Source: Pseudomonas sp. GM79 (GTDB lineage Bacteria; Pseudomonadota; Gammaproteobacteria; Pseudomonadales; Pseudomonadaceae). From it: 64,000 nucleotides of DNA. Below are positions 40,885-49,341 of this stretch, piece after piece. The stretch lies in NCBI RefSeq assembly GCF_000282495.1, contig NZ_AKJE01000111.1, forward strand, positions 1-64,000. The letters are read 5' to 3'. The notes beneath the pieces are model-generated. The model saw only the letters and a program-made list of their open reading frames with translations. It did not search any database and was not told where the DNA came from. The position numbers and the translations under genes are program-made. Within the stretch, counting starts at the first letter, position 1; every line of letters begins with the position of its first letter.

Positions 40885-41644
40885 CCTGGCAGACATTCGC
40901 AAATCTCTATGCTCCGCGTTCTGCGACGATGTCGCCGTGCGCGCCTGCGGGGAAATGATTGCCGTCGCGCTTCCAATGGTCGCGAGAGATGGGGACCAAT
41001 TCACTGCGTATCTGTCTCGCATCGCTGGCGGCTGGCGCATCTCAGATGCTGGCACCACGATGATGCGGCTCAGCTACGAGAATGACATATCTAAATTTTA
41101 CTCCGGCTCAAGGGCCAAGCTATATCAGAGCATTTTGTCAGAATCAGGACTGGCCGAAGATGAAGGTGAAATATACCTTGAAGTCCCTGCTGACAAGATG
41201 GTCAGAGGACTTTTCGACATAACTCAAGGTCTGTCTCGCATCGAAGATATGGCGCTGTGGTCGTGGTCCAGAGTCGGATCTACTTTCTATGACGACCTAC
41301 GCGAGGCGATCAAATCCACTCTACCTGCCGGATCGTATGAAGAGGGGTATATTCCAGACATCCCTGATGGCCCAGCATACATGGTCGACTACAAGATTCA
41401 CTCCGAGGGGCGCCCCGTCTACCTGTTCGGAGTAAATGGCAAAGATAAGGCTCGCATCACAACGATTACTCTTCTGCATCTGAAGCAAGTGGGCGAGCCT
41501 TTCACCTCGATCATTGTTTGCAGTGATTTCACAGGACTTCCTAAGCAGGACAGCGTCCGACTGCTTAAGGCTGCAAATGACTTCGTACCAGATATTACCG
41601 ACCTAGACACATTCAGAGAGAAGGTGAGGCATCACCTTCGATAG
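40877..41644 (+). CDS. DUF1828/DUF1829 domain protein
   Basis: 255 residues. N-terminal DUF1828: LCSAFCDDVAVRACGEMIAV, then RDGDQFTAYLSRIAGGWRIS and SDAGTTMMRL. The C-terminal half (about 130-255: MVDYKIHSEGRPVYLFGVNG..., CSDFTGLP) resembles DUF1829, often a restriction-endonuclease-like fold. Coupled to the DUF6978 gene and the last gene of the operon before a terminator. The two-gene unit looks like a toxin-antitoxin or defence pair of unknown activity. Confidence 0.72.
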   Translation: MSDLADIRKSLCSAFCDDVAVRACGEMIAVALPMVARDGDQFTAYLSRIAGGWRISDAGTTMMRLSYENDISKFYSGSRAKLYQSILSESGLAEDEGEIYLEVPADKMVRGLFDITQGLSRIEDMALWSWSRVGSTFYDDLREAIKSTLPAGSYEEGYIPDIPDGPAYMVDYKIHSEGRPVYLFGVNGKDKARITTITLLHLKQVGEPFTSIIVCSDFTGLPKQDSVRLLKAANDFVPDITDLDTFREKVRHHLR

Positions 41645-41744
41645 CCCGGCTCAGCACAGGGCTTTTCGTATCTGCCTGTCATGCCTTCGTCACACCTACC
41701 AAGCACAATGCAGTCAGCCAAAGGGATTTGGCCACGTGCATAAA

Positions 41745-41770
41745 GAGCCCGGCCTAGCGCCGGGCTTTTT
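41745..41770 (+). terminator. terminator of the lysogenic operon
   Basis: GCCCGGC/GCCGGGC hairpin with five T, about 100 nt after the DUF1828 stop. Confidence 0.85.
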
Positions 41771-41779
41771 CGTTCTACC

Positions 41780-42001
41780 CTACCCTGGCCCGCCCATGCA
41801 CTCTGCGGTGCTGGCAAGCAATGCCCCCGCCTGCTGGACAAGCTTTATCCACTCGTCGCTGGTGATAAGGTCGGCGCGTTGCATAGCGTCAGCCCGCCTC
41901 AACAGACCGAAGTACTTAACCTCTGCGTCCATTTGGCTTCCGGCCAGTGTGAATAGCTCGCGCCAAGCTGTCATGGCCAGTCTTCGCTGTGCCTCTCTCA
42001 T
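41780..42001 (-). CDS. small helical phage protein
   Basis: 73 residues starting MREAQRRLAMTAWRELFTLA, helical, with an acidic C-terminal half. On the minus strand between two plus-strand terminators. No recognised family. Confidence 0.5.
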   Translation of the reverse strand: MREAQRRLAMTAWRELFTLAGSQMDAEVKYFGLLRRADAMQRADLITSDEWIKLVQQAGALLASTAECMGGPG

Positions 42002-42114
42002 TGGAGCCCCTAGTGGTGATCTATGGGTCAGGTTACAGGGCCGTTCAGTATGATGGCACTCTGGGCGACCAATGGTGGCCGTGCGCCATGAACGAATAAA
42101 AGAATCTGAATAGA

Positions 42115-42137
42115 GCCCGCCAAGCGCGGGCTTTTTT
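42115..42137 (+). terminator. plus-strand terminator
   Basis: GCCCGC/GCGGGC stem with a 5-nt loop and six T. No plus-strand gene lies just upstream, so it may back up the terminator at 41745 or insulate the SOS promoter at 42220. Confidence 0.75.
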
Positions 42138-42219
42138 GTGCCTGGAGAAAAGCTCGCAAGCCCCCGGCTACCGAAACAAATAGGCCAATGTTTCTTGCCA
42201 AAATATGGCAGGAACAATA

Positions 42220-42235
42220 CTGTACATGCATACAG
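42220..42235. promoter_or_regulatory. LexA box before DUF1654 gene
   Basis: CTGTACATGCATACAG is a full LexA consensus (CTG-N10-CAG) with a near-palindromic core, 20 bp upstream of the DUF1654 start. Confidence 0.85.
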
Positions 42236-42255
42236 TTATAGCAAGGAGCTTTTCC

Positions 42256-42507
42256 ATGTCAAAAATCGCGTCACCCGCTTCGCATGCCAGAGACTCATAT
42301 GAATTGGTTGGTCGGCGCATCCAGCGTCTGATAGCCGCGCCAGGCGTTCAGAAGATCCAAGTTGTCACCGTCGCCCGCAACGATGATGAAAGCCCAGAGG
42401 CTTGGCGTCAGGTAATCCAAGACATCGAAGAAACGAGCGGCGTGCGCATTGAGCACCTGGACGGCGGCGCCGTCAGGATCGGATGGCGACAGTACTGCGA
42501 AGCGTGA
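42256..42507 (+). CDS. DUF1654 family protein, SOS-controlled
   Basis: 83 residues starting MSKIASPASHARDSYELVGR. The SYELVGRRIQRLIAAPGVQK pattern and the DESPEAWRQVIQDIEETSGV helix are characteristic of DUF1654, common in Pseudomonas prophages. The LexA box just upstream gives DNA-damage induction. AAGGAG SD; followed by its own terminator. Confidence 0.85.
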   Translation: MSKIASPASHARDSYELVGRRIQRLIAAPGVQKIQVVTVARNDDESPEAWRQVIQDIEETSGVRIEHLDGGAVRIGWRQYCEA

Positions 42508-42511
42508 AAGG

Positions 42512-42535
42512 ACCCGCCTACGAGCGGGTTTTTTA
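42512..42535 (+). terminator. terminator of DUF1654 gene
   Basis: ACCCGC/GCGGGT stem and six T right after the stop codon. Confidence 0.85.
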
Positions 42536-42553
42536 TCGCCTCCGTTAAAATAT

Positions 42554-42595
42554 ATAAGCACGCTTATTGACGAATAAAATAAGCGCACTTATATT
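42554..42595 (+). promoter_or_regulatory. OL operators overlapping pL
   Basis: Two sites ATAAG-N4-CTTAT at 42554-42567 and 42579-42592 are the same sequence type as the OR sites. The promoter is TTGACG (42567-42572), 17-bp spacer, TATATT (42590-42595), fully covered by the operators. It drives the recombination/integration operon, so CI and Cro should repress both early operons. Confidence 0.85.
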
Positions 42596-42941
42596 TCAAT
42601 CCATCGCAACCCAGTCCCCACATCGGGACCAGCTGCGAAGGGTCGAGAGATCCGCCGCTCTTTAACAGCTCAGGATCCTCGCCATCGACTACCCCGGGTT
42701 TCAGCCGGTAAGTGCGAGCAAAAAATAGTTGATGCCAAGCCAGCTCTGGAACTGGCCGTGCTCACCAGATGTGAGTACGCGAAACCACGCAAGCCAGCCG
42801 TACCAGCACCGAACACGAAATGTGCGACGACGGCCAGAGATATGAATCCGACGATGCGCGTGGTGGAGACAACAGATTTCACTGGCTGGCCTTGGCGACA
42901 GGGCCAGACGGGAAATCAACCGAATAAGCACGGAGCACCTA
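42596..42941 (+). other. pL leader with boxA
   Basis: A 350-bp untranslated stretch between pL and the first gene at 42942. At 42656-42667 it carries CGCTCTTTAACA, nearly identical to bacterial rrn boxA and lambda nut boxA. No certain boxB was found. Antitermination of the pL transcript, by an N-like protein or by the host rrn-type NusB/NusE complex, is likely. Confidence 0.65.
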
Positions 42942-43706
42942 ATGAGCGATAAAACACTTCAACAGCTTCTCGCTGAGCGCGTCACCGCATTCGCATCCAG
43001 CGAAAAGCCGGTCGAAATCATCGACGAACACGTTAAGAAGATGTTCGCCAGCGTGATAGACAACTGCTTCGGCCGTTACGGCGACATGGGCAAGCAGGTC
43101 GAGGAAGCGATCAAGGCCGCTCTGCCAGCCAATTTGACCGAAATATTTGAGCTGACCCGCTACAACGCCATGATCGCCGCTGCGCTGAAAGAAAAGTGGG
43201 AAAACAGCGGCGTCGAGGCTGACATGGTGCGCTTGGCGCAGAAGCAGATCGATGAGGTTCTGAACAAAGACGCGATGCCTGAAGTGATCAGTTTGCAGGC
43301 TCTCCTGGAGGCTTTTGTAGAGGACCACAAAGAGTCCGCTGCAGAAGAACACTGGGAGGCCCCCGACATCCGCTTCCAAGCATCCGACTACGGCGGCCTG
43401 CACATCTACTTCGATAAGAAACCCAAGGATCACGGGATTACGACCTACTCCAGAAGCTCTGAGCGCAGCGAATACCTGCTCGACAACGCGATCCACATCA
43501 GCTTCGACCGCCACGGGAAAGACCGAGACGAAAAGGGTCTCGAGGTCGGATCGGTGTACGCCGCGAAGATCGACAACGAGAAGATCAGCCAAACCCTGAA
43601 ATTCCGTTCTGAGTTCGAAAAGATGGTCGCCGCACTCTACTTCGGCTCTTCAAAGATCCTCGTCGATTGCGACGAAGACGAGTTCAGCTACGGCATTTAC
43701 GACTGA
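42942..43706 (+). CDS. unknown early protein
   Basis: 254 residues (MSDKTLQQLLAERVTAFASS...). Helical N-terminal half and a beta-rich C-terminal half with an acidic end (VDCDEDEFSYGIYD). First gene of the pL operon. Not recognised; the N position of lambda is suggestive but it is larger than N and not basic. Confidence 0.65.
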   Translation: MSDKTLQQLLAERVTAFASSEKPVEIIDEHVKKMFASVIDNCFGRYGDMGKQVEEAIKAALPANLTEIFELTRYNAMIAAALKEKWENSGVEADMVRLAQKQIDEVLNKDAMPEVISLQALLEAFVEDHKESAAEEHWEAPDIRFQASDYGGLHIYFDKKPKDHGITTYSRSSERSEYLLDNAIHISFDRHGKDRDEKGLEVGSVYAAKIDNEKISQTLKFRSEFEKMVAALYFGSSKILVDCDEDEFSYGIYD

Positions 43707-44327
43707 GCATCGCCTCTGCCCATTCAATGAGTGGGCAGAAGGATGTGGATGAAAGCGGACGTGGCCTTGGACCAGCGGGAGCTGAGGCATTCAACAAATA
43801 GACGTAGCGGCCTTATTCGGCCATCTGCATCCCGAGCACCTGGTACTCCCCAGCACCAGGCCGCATCGGAGAGTGATCGAAGCGTGCCCAAGCGGGCTGC
43901 AGCGCTAGGATCGCAAAGCCCCGGAAATGTCCTGAGCCGGTATGAGCGAGACGGCCAACACTATAAACGCGGCGGGAAACAAGCAGGGGTTGCGCCCTGG
44001 TGTTTCGATCACTCTCCGATGCGGACGAAACTGCGGCCTATAACCGCCCACCTGCATCGCAACCAACTACCGAGGAATGCTCGGCAGTTGCCCTTCGTTA
44101 CGGAGGTTTTGCCATGAAGTAGCTGAACGATTCACCCGCGTGGCACAGCAAGCCTGAAGGCTGCGCCCAACACCCATACAGGCAGCGGACAGTAGGCCGT
44201 CGATGCTACCGCGCATCGGCCGGGTTTCCGGTAGGCCACCCCAGCGCACGAAGACAACTTGATGCTGCAAACCCAGGCCGTCGCCAGTCGCGGGCCTGGG
44301 CCCCGCATCCCATATCGGAGCCGACAC
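43707..44327. other. 620-bp structured region with 21-bp inverted repeat
   Basis: No convincing gene. A hairpin with arms CTGCCCA/TGGGCAG lies at 43716-43738, just after the preceding stop. Segments 43861-43881 and 44004-44024 are perfect 21-bp inverted copies, 122 bp apart, which would pair in the RNA and enclose a large loop. A minigene-like ATG-AAG-TAG with a GGAGG SD lies at 44114. A 128-residue arginine-rich reading frame spans much of it but looks non-coding. It may form a structured RNA. Confidence 0.5.
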
Positions 44328-44510
44328 ATGGAAAAGCTTCAAGTCCAAATGGACAAAGGCTGGGCATACGTCTTTTGCTTCATCGGGAAGAAATTGGAAA
44401 CGACTGACAATCGCGACCACGCCCTTCCGCGCAAATGCCCGGAACTTGCGGGCAGGATCCTCGAGGAGTTCGAAAGGGACTTCCCCGAAGAGAAATTCCG
44501 GCTGGCCTGA
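44328..44510 (+). CDS. small phage protein
   Basis: 60 residues (MEKLQVQMDKGWAYVFCFIG...), alpha/beta with an acidic helical end. SD is weak (GGAG further upstream). Function unknown. Confidence 0.5.
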   Translation: MEKLQVQMDKGWAYVFCFIGKKLETTDNRDHALPRKCPELAGRILEEFERDFPEEKFRLA

Positions 44511-44632
44511 TCGGGCCGGCTGCACCCTCCTCCCGACACCACCCGCATGCACTCCCCTCCGCGCCCAACGGCAACCAGCGGAACGGATGAGTGCAGCCGA
44601 GTTTTGTTGGATCAACCACAGAGGTATTTGCG

Positions 44633-44884
44633 ATGCGCCCAGTAATGACTCGAATCGGCAATTCCTGCTCCGGCTTCAAGAGCGCTGGTAAAGCGCTGTT
44701 TCATCACTGGGGTGTAGACACGATTGAAGCTGATACCGGCTTTGGAAACTACACCGTGGCGATCGTCGAGTATCCGGACGGCCGTGTCGACATCTTTCCC
44801 CCGGCGAACATTTTGTTCCTCGATGTGCAGGACCAGGGTCAGGCGGTCATCGACAACTTCATCGGCGAAGCGAAAGTCGCTTAA
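44633..44884 (+). CDS. small phage protein
   Basis: 83 residues starting MRPVMTRIGNSCSGFKSAGK, compact beta-rich. AGAGG SD; MTRIGN 4 codons later is possible. Unknown. Confidence 0.55.
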   Translation: MRPVMTRIGNSCSGFKSAGKALFHHWGVDTIEADTGFGNYTVAIVEYPDGRVDIFPPANILFLDVQDQGQAVIDNFIGEAKVA

Positions 44885-44905
44885 CCCGCCACTCTGGAGG
44901 CGACC

Positions 44906-45154
44906 ATGGCAACCAGCTATGCAGACGGTGCACAAGCCCGAGAGTGGGATAGGCGCTACGACGCTTGGGGTCGCGAGAAGAAAGCGAAGCCCGACGAGTT
45001 CCACGACTATGAAGCCTCCGAACAGATGCGCACTCAGGCGCTGGCTGATCGTGCCGTTCGCGCAATCGAAGAGCGCAAAAGCCTGAGGCGGCGCATTACC
45101 GCAACCATGGCTCAAATGGAAATGGTGTGTCCGCCAAAAGGAGGCGCAGCGTGA
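44906..45154 (+). CDS. small charged phage protein
   Basis: 82 residues (MATSYADGAQAREWDRRYDA...), helical, rich in Arg and Glu. GGAGG SD. Ends in a GTGA overlap with the next gene. Unknown. Confidence 0.55.
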   Translation: MATSYADGAQAREWDRRYDAWGREKKAKPDEFHDYEASEQMRTQALADRAVRAIEERKSLRRRITATMAQMEMVCPPKGGAA

Positions 45155-45384
45155 GCACTCAACAACGCGACCACGATACGGCGGTCACCTGGATCGAAGG
45201 TGAGATAGACAACATGATCCGCGACCTCGGCAAGCCAAACGCCAGTTCAGCTGCGACATCAGTAATCACGTTGGCATACCTGCTGCGCGTGATCGACGAC
45301 GCCGAGCAGCGCCACTACCGGGCGCGCATCGATCAGATCTACTCCTCCTATAACGAGTCGAACAAGCAGGGAGCAGCAGCATGA
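45151..45384 (+). CDS. small phage protein
   Basis: 77 residues with GTG start at 45151 (VSTQQRDHDTAVTWIEGEID), AAAGGAGG upstream; helical. Overlaps the next gene by ATGA. Unknown. Confidence 0.55.
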   Translation: MSTQQRDHDTAVTWIEGEIDNMIRDLGKPNASSAATSVITLAYLLRVIDDAEQRHYRARIDQIYSSYNESNKQGAAA

Positions 45385-45575
45385 CGACCCCACCGGTTAA
45401 ATCACTAATCGACGAGCAGCTCGACGAGATCGAATCGAAGCTGGTCCTGCTGGGTTTCGGCCTGCCATTCAACGAGGTGATTGGCAAGTCTCGCGAAGCT
45501 TTGGTCGCCAGCCTGCCACGCCGTCTGGCGGCAACCATGAAAGGCGGCCGGATCGCGGTGAGGGTTCGGCCATGA
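45381..45575 (+). CDS. small phage protein
   Basis: 64 residues (MTTPPVKSLIDEQLDEIESK...), helical, overlapping both neighbours by 4 nt. Unknown. Confidence 0.55.
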   Translation: MTTPPVKSLIDEQLDEIESKLVLLGFGLPFNEVIGKSREALVASLPRRLAATMKGGRIAVRVRP

Positions 45576-45688
45576 CTTCCTATCAGCGCGCAAAGCGCTT
45601 TTGGTTCTGGCGAGGCTCAGCCATCGCCCTACTCTTCTTCACCGCCTGGATGCTGGCAAGCTCCTACTCCGGCCAGCTCACTCAATAA
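45572..45688 (+). CDS. 38-residue membrane protein
   Basis: Reads MTSYQRAKRFWFWRGSAIAL, then LFFTAWMLASSYSGQLTQ: a basic N-terminus and one membrane span. ATGA overlap with the preceding gene supports it being real. Confidence 0.6.
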   Translation: MTSYQRAKRFWFWRGSAIALLFFTAWMLASSYSGQLTQ

Positions 45689-45730
45689 CCCACACCTTCA
45701 AAGCTGCGCACCGCGCCGCAAGGAACTGTC

Positions 45731-46852
45731 ATGTCCGCAAATACTAAACAAGCACAAGAATCGCTCGAAATGAGCGAAACCGACGACGTACAAAAATCTG
45801 TAGTTCCTGCGGTTGCCGTCACCGACATCGCCGAATATCGGCCGCACGAGGAACAGATCGTTCGTCTGGAGACCACTTACGCGAAGCTGGTCGTTGACTG
45901 CTCGACCAGCGAAGGTTTGGCGAATGCGAAGGAAGTTCGCGTTGATATCCGCGACGTGCGCTACGCCCTGGCGAACACCACCAAGACGGCGCTCGTTCCA
46001 TATCAACAGAAAGTCAAAGATGCCCAGGCTCGCGTCAACCAGGTTAAGGAATTCGGCGAGGCCCTGAAGGATCGAGTCTTGGCAATCGAGGCGCCTGTTG
46101 ACGAAGCAATCAAGGCCGAAGAAAAACGCGTAGCTGACGCCAAAGCCGAGCGCGAGCGTGTCGAGGCTAAACGTGTCGAAGCTATCCGGACGAAGATTAC
46201 CCGCTTTAGTTCTGTCGCTGCTGCATATGCAAGCCGCAGCGCTGCTGATGTCGCAAGCGTCCTGCAAAGCGTCAAGGAGTCGGTGATTCTGCCCGAAGAA
46301 TATGCTGAGTTCGAAGCTGAAGGCACCATCGCTCGCGACAACGCTATTGAGCAGCTTGAAACGCTACACAGGTCTGCCGTTGAACGAGAAGAGGCTGCCG
46401 CCAAGCTGCTGGCCCAACAGAAAGAACTTGATGAGCTGCGCGAGAAGCAGCGCATCGCCGATGAGAACGCGGAGAAGGAACGCCAACGGATCGCAGCAGA
46501 AGATCGCCAGCGCATTGCAGATCAGCAAGCAGAATTGAACCGGCAGCGCGAGCAACTGCAGCGCGATCAAGACGCTCAGCGCCTAAAGGACGAGCAGAAC
46601 CAACGCGACCAGGAAGAACTGGCTCGCCTGCGCGCACAAGCTGCCGCACCGGCACCACTAACTGCCGTGACTCCGGCTCTGGTTGCAGAGAAGGTTGAAA
46701 TCGCCCCCATCTGCACACATGCGGTCGCCTCTGAATCGGACGATGTGACCACGACCGCGCCATCGGTTGACGACATTGTCGAGGTGGTAGCCCTAGGCTT
46801 CGACGTGGACCTCGGCACTGCTCGCGCTTGGCTTCAAGCCATCCGTTTCTAA
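45731..46852 (+). CDS. coiled-coil protein preceding RecT
   Basis: 373 residues with a long charged coiled coil (about 90-150 and 225-310, rich in R, E and Q). The N-terminal part (RLETTYAKLVVDCSTSEGLA, then ANAKEVRVDIRDVRYAL) resembles proteins commonly encoded just before RecT in phages. Probably an accessory of the recombination module. Confidence 0.7.
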   Translation: MSANTKQAQESLEMSETDDVQKSVVPAVAVTDIAEYRPHEEQIVRLETTYAKLVVDCSTSEGLANAKEVRVDIRDVRYALANTTKTALVPYQQKVKDAQARVNQVKEFGEALKDRVLAIEAPVDEAIKAEEKRVADAKAERERVEAKRVEAIRTKITRFSSVAAAYASRSAADVASVLQSVKESVILPEEYAEFEAEGTIARDNAIEQLETLHRSAVEREEAAAKLLAQQKELDELREKQRIADENAEKERQRIAAEDRQRIADQQAELNRQREQLQRDQDAQRLKDEQNQRDQEELARLRAQAAAPAPLTAVTPALVAEKVEIAPICTHAVASESDDVTTTAPSVDDIVEVVALGFDVDLGTARAWLQAIRF

Positions 46853-46905
46853 CCACCCTTTCCATCTAAAGGTCGACTCACTCCTTGTCGGCCACGGAGA
46901 GCGCA

Positions 46906-47895
46906 ATGAACGATTCAGACACCCAAGCACCAACCGGCCTCGCCACGTACCACGATCCATCGCACAACGCAGCAGCGCTCATTCTCGATCCAGGCACCAT
47001 GAAGTCGATGAGCGACCTCGCGCTGATGATGTCGAAGGGCGTGACAACAGTCCCCAAGCATCTGAAGGGCAATCAAGCTGACTGCATGGCGGTAGTGCTA
47101 CAAGCAATGCAGTGGCAGATGAACCCTTTCGCTGTTGCGCAGAAGACGTTCATCGTCAACGGCGGCGCCCTGAGCTACGAGGCGCAGCTCGTCAACGCAG
47201 TGATCACCGCCAAGGCACCAGTCAAGGGTCGCCTGAACTTCGAGTGGTTCGGCAGCTGGGAAAACGTCATCGGGAAGATGCGCGAAGTCACCAGCAAGAC
47301 CAAGAAGGACGAGGACACTGGCGAGTTCAAAAAGTACCGGGTTCCGGGCTGGAGCTTTGACGATGAGAAAGGTCTCGGGATTAAAGTTTGGGCAACCTTC
47401 AAAGGCGAAGACGAGCCGCGCGTTCTGGAGCTACTGCTCACCCAGGTCCGCACGCGGAACTCTACGCTTTGGGCGGAAGACCCCAAGCAGCAGATTGCCT
47501 ACCTGGTGACAAAAAAATGGGCGCGACTCTTCTGCCCTGACGTCATCCTCGGCGTCTATACGCCCGACGAGTTCGAAGACTCGTACGGCGGCGAAATCGA
47601 TATCACCCCTGTGAAGCAGGCGGCAAACACTGCGGCCGCTGCTGGTGTGTCGTTCGGCCCGAAATCCCCATCGCCGGAAATCGACGGAGTATTTGCAGAC
47701 CTTTTGGTCGTAGCGAAGCGTCAGGACATCGAAGCCTATGCGACAGCCTGGGCAGGTCTCAAACCTAAGCAGCGCGCAGCAATCGGCCTTGAATGCCATG
47801 AAGCGCTAAAGGCCATGGCGGCAACTGTTGATGGCGACTTCACCGAAATAACTGGCACCAACGACGACCTGTCTCAGGCCGAGGAAGCAGCGTAG
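46906..47895 (+). CDS. recT: RecT-family single-strand annealing protein
   Basis: 329 residues starting MNDSDTQAPTGLATYHDPSH. The core PKHLKGNQADCMAVVLQAMQW, MNPFAVAQKTFIVNGGALSYEAQLVNAVI and the QIAYLVTKKWARLFCPDVILGVYT segments are RecT hallmarks. It pairs with the YqaJ exonuclease, whose GTG start overlaps its TAG stop. Together they form a Red-like recombination pair. Confidence 0.93.
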   Translation: MNDSDTQAPTGLATYHDPSHNAAALILDPGTMKSMSDLALMMSKGVTTVPKHLKGNQADCMAVVLQAMQWQMNPFAVAQKTFIVNGGALSYEAQLVNAVITAKAPVKGRLNFEWFGSWENVIGKMREVTSKTKKDEDTGEFKKYRVPGWSFDDEKGLGIKVWATFKGEDEPRVLELLLTQVRTRNSTLWAEDPKQQIAYLVTKKWARLFCPDVILGVYTPDEFEDSYGGEIDITPVKQAANTAAAAGVSFGPKSPSPEIDGVFADLLVVAKRQDIEAYATAWAGLKPKQRAAIGLECHEALKAMAATVDGDFTEITGTNDDLSQAEEAA

Positions 47896-48557
47896 TGAGA
47901 ACGGAACTTCAGGGCACTGAAAAGTGGCAAGCAGACCGATCTGGCCGAGTGACAGCCAGCCGGTTTAAAGATGTGCTTGCCTGGGGGAAGCCTGACAAGA
48001 ATGGGAAGCGCGAGCCTATGGGTGCGCGCACCTCATACATGCGCGAACTGTGCTTCGAGCGACTGGCAAAGAAGTCCAAGCACAACGTCAGTAGTGCTTC
48101 CATGAAGTGGGGTCACACCGAAGAACAGAAGGCTCAGGACGCCTACGAGATGCTGACCGGCAACATCGTCATACCGTCAGAGTTCATCGTCCACCCGAAG
48201 TACGACTGGCTCGGCTGCTCGCCAGACGGCCTGATCAACGATGACGGGGGCACCGAGTCGAAGTGTCCATTCAACGAGGCGATACACGTCAGGACTTGGC
48301 TCGAAGGAATGCCGGAGGAACACATGCCGCAGGTCCAAGGCTGCATGTTCGTTACGGGCCGGAAATGGTGGGACTTTCTTTCGTTCGATTCTCGCCAAGA
48401 TGAAGAGTGTCAGCTCTACATCGAGACGATTCACCGCGACGAAGACTACATCGCCAACCTGCACAAAGAGCTGGTCCAGTTCAACCTGGAACTGAATCGC
48501 ATGGTTGATGAGGTCGCGGACAAGGCCAGGGCGCAGGCCCATCGCTTAGGAGCTTGA
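47895..48557 (+). CDS. YqaJ-type viral recombinase (lambda Exo-like exonuclease)
   Basis: 220 residues. RVTASRFKDVL at the N-terminus, MKWGHTEEQKAQDAYE, and the metal-binding LGCSPDGLINDDGGTESKCP (D-x-E-x-K) identify the lambda Exo/YqaJ fold. It degrades 5' ends to feed RecT. Confidence 0.92.
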   Translation: MRTELQGTEKWQADRSGRVTASRFKDVLAWGKPDKNGKREPMGARTSYMRELCFERLAKKSKHNVSSASMKWGHTEEQKAQDAYEMLTGNIVIPSEFIVHPKYDWLGCSPDGLINDDGGTESKCPFNEAIHVRTWLEGMPEEHMPQVQGCMFVTGRKWWDFLSFDSRQDEECQLYIETIHRDEDYIANLHKELVQFNLELNRMVDEVADKARAQAHRLGA

Positions 48558-48559
48558 TC

Positions 48560-48802
48560 ATGATCAGCAACCTTAAATACGACATCGAGTTCCGGCGCGA
48601 GAAAGCGCGGGAGCTTTCCAGCCAAGTCGAACAGCACTTAGCCGCGGGCGGGTGCTTCTCCAGATCGGAGCCCGCTCAAATCAATCCACCACCGGCTGAG
48701 CGCTCCACAAAAATCGATCCTGAAACGGTACTCAAGCGTCGCCGCCCGGCCATCACTGCGGCTGAGCGCAAGGCGCTGCGGAAACTCGCGGAGGCATTAT
48801 GA
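48560..48802 (+). CDS. small charged phage protein
   Basis: 80 residues starting MISNLKYDIEFRREKARELS, helical, with a basic C-terminal half (LKRRRPAITAAERKALRKLA). AGGAG SD at 48560, better than TTG at 48554. Overlaps the next gene by ATGA. Unknown. Confidence 0.55.
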   Translation: MISNLKYDIEFRREKARELSSQVEQHLAAGGCFSRSEPAQINPPPAERSTKIDPETVLKRRRPAITAAERKALRKLAEAL

Positions 48803-49260
48803 GCAAGCGGAAGCCCAACAACGGCTTCGCCCGCGCTGAACGCAGCTGTCGGGCGCTGCTCCGAACCAACCACGTTGCGGTCGTAAACATCGATCCGAGC
48901 GGCGCGCAGATCATGGCGAACTGGAAAAGCTGCCGGCAGATCCGGAGTTTGGCGATTGCCAACGCCCTCTTCGACTTCTCCTACCGCTGGACGATCTACA
49001 TCGGCGCCATGTGTCGAGACGAGCGCGGCGTCGAGTACGTCAAGTCGGTGGAGATATCGCCGGAGGGCATCTACAAAGTGGAGCGCCTGACAGATGCCAT
49101 CGAGCATTACTACCTGGAACTGCGAAACAGCTGCAACCTGAATCACCTGGTTGCGTCTGGATGGATCGCAGTTCCCGCAGAGGTATCGCTTGAAGAGGCG
49201 CAGGCCGCGAAGTTGTTTTATGCGGCCGGTATCTGGCATCAGGTGAAGGTCGCCGCATGA
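48799..49260 (+). CDS. unknown phage protein
   Basis: 153 residues (MSKRKPNNGFARAERSCRAL...), alpha/beta. Common in Pseudomonas prophage recombination operons as far as I recall; no function. Confidence 0.65.
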   Translation: MSKRKPNNGFARAERSCRALLRTNHVAVVNIDPSGAQIMANWKSCRQIRSLAIANALFDFSYRWTIYIGAMCRDERGVEYVKSVEISPEGIYKVERLTDAIEHYYLELRNSCNLNHLVASGWIAVPAEVSLEEAQAAKLFYAAGIWHQVKVAA

Positions 49261-49341
49261 GACGAATCAGCAACCAGGTGCGCCAGCGCCGCCGACAGAC
49301 CTGGCTGGACTTGCCGGCCAGCGGAATTGAAGAGGTAGGTC

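Noticed and set aside
43731..44117. 128-residue arginine-rich frame in the pL operon
   Set aside because: Overlaps the inverted repeat, composition looks non-coding, no SD. Treated as part of a structured region.
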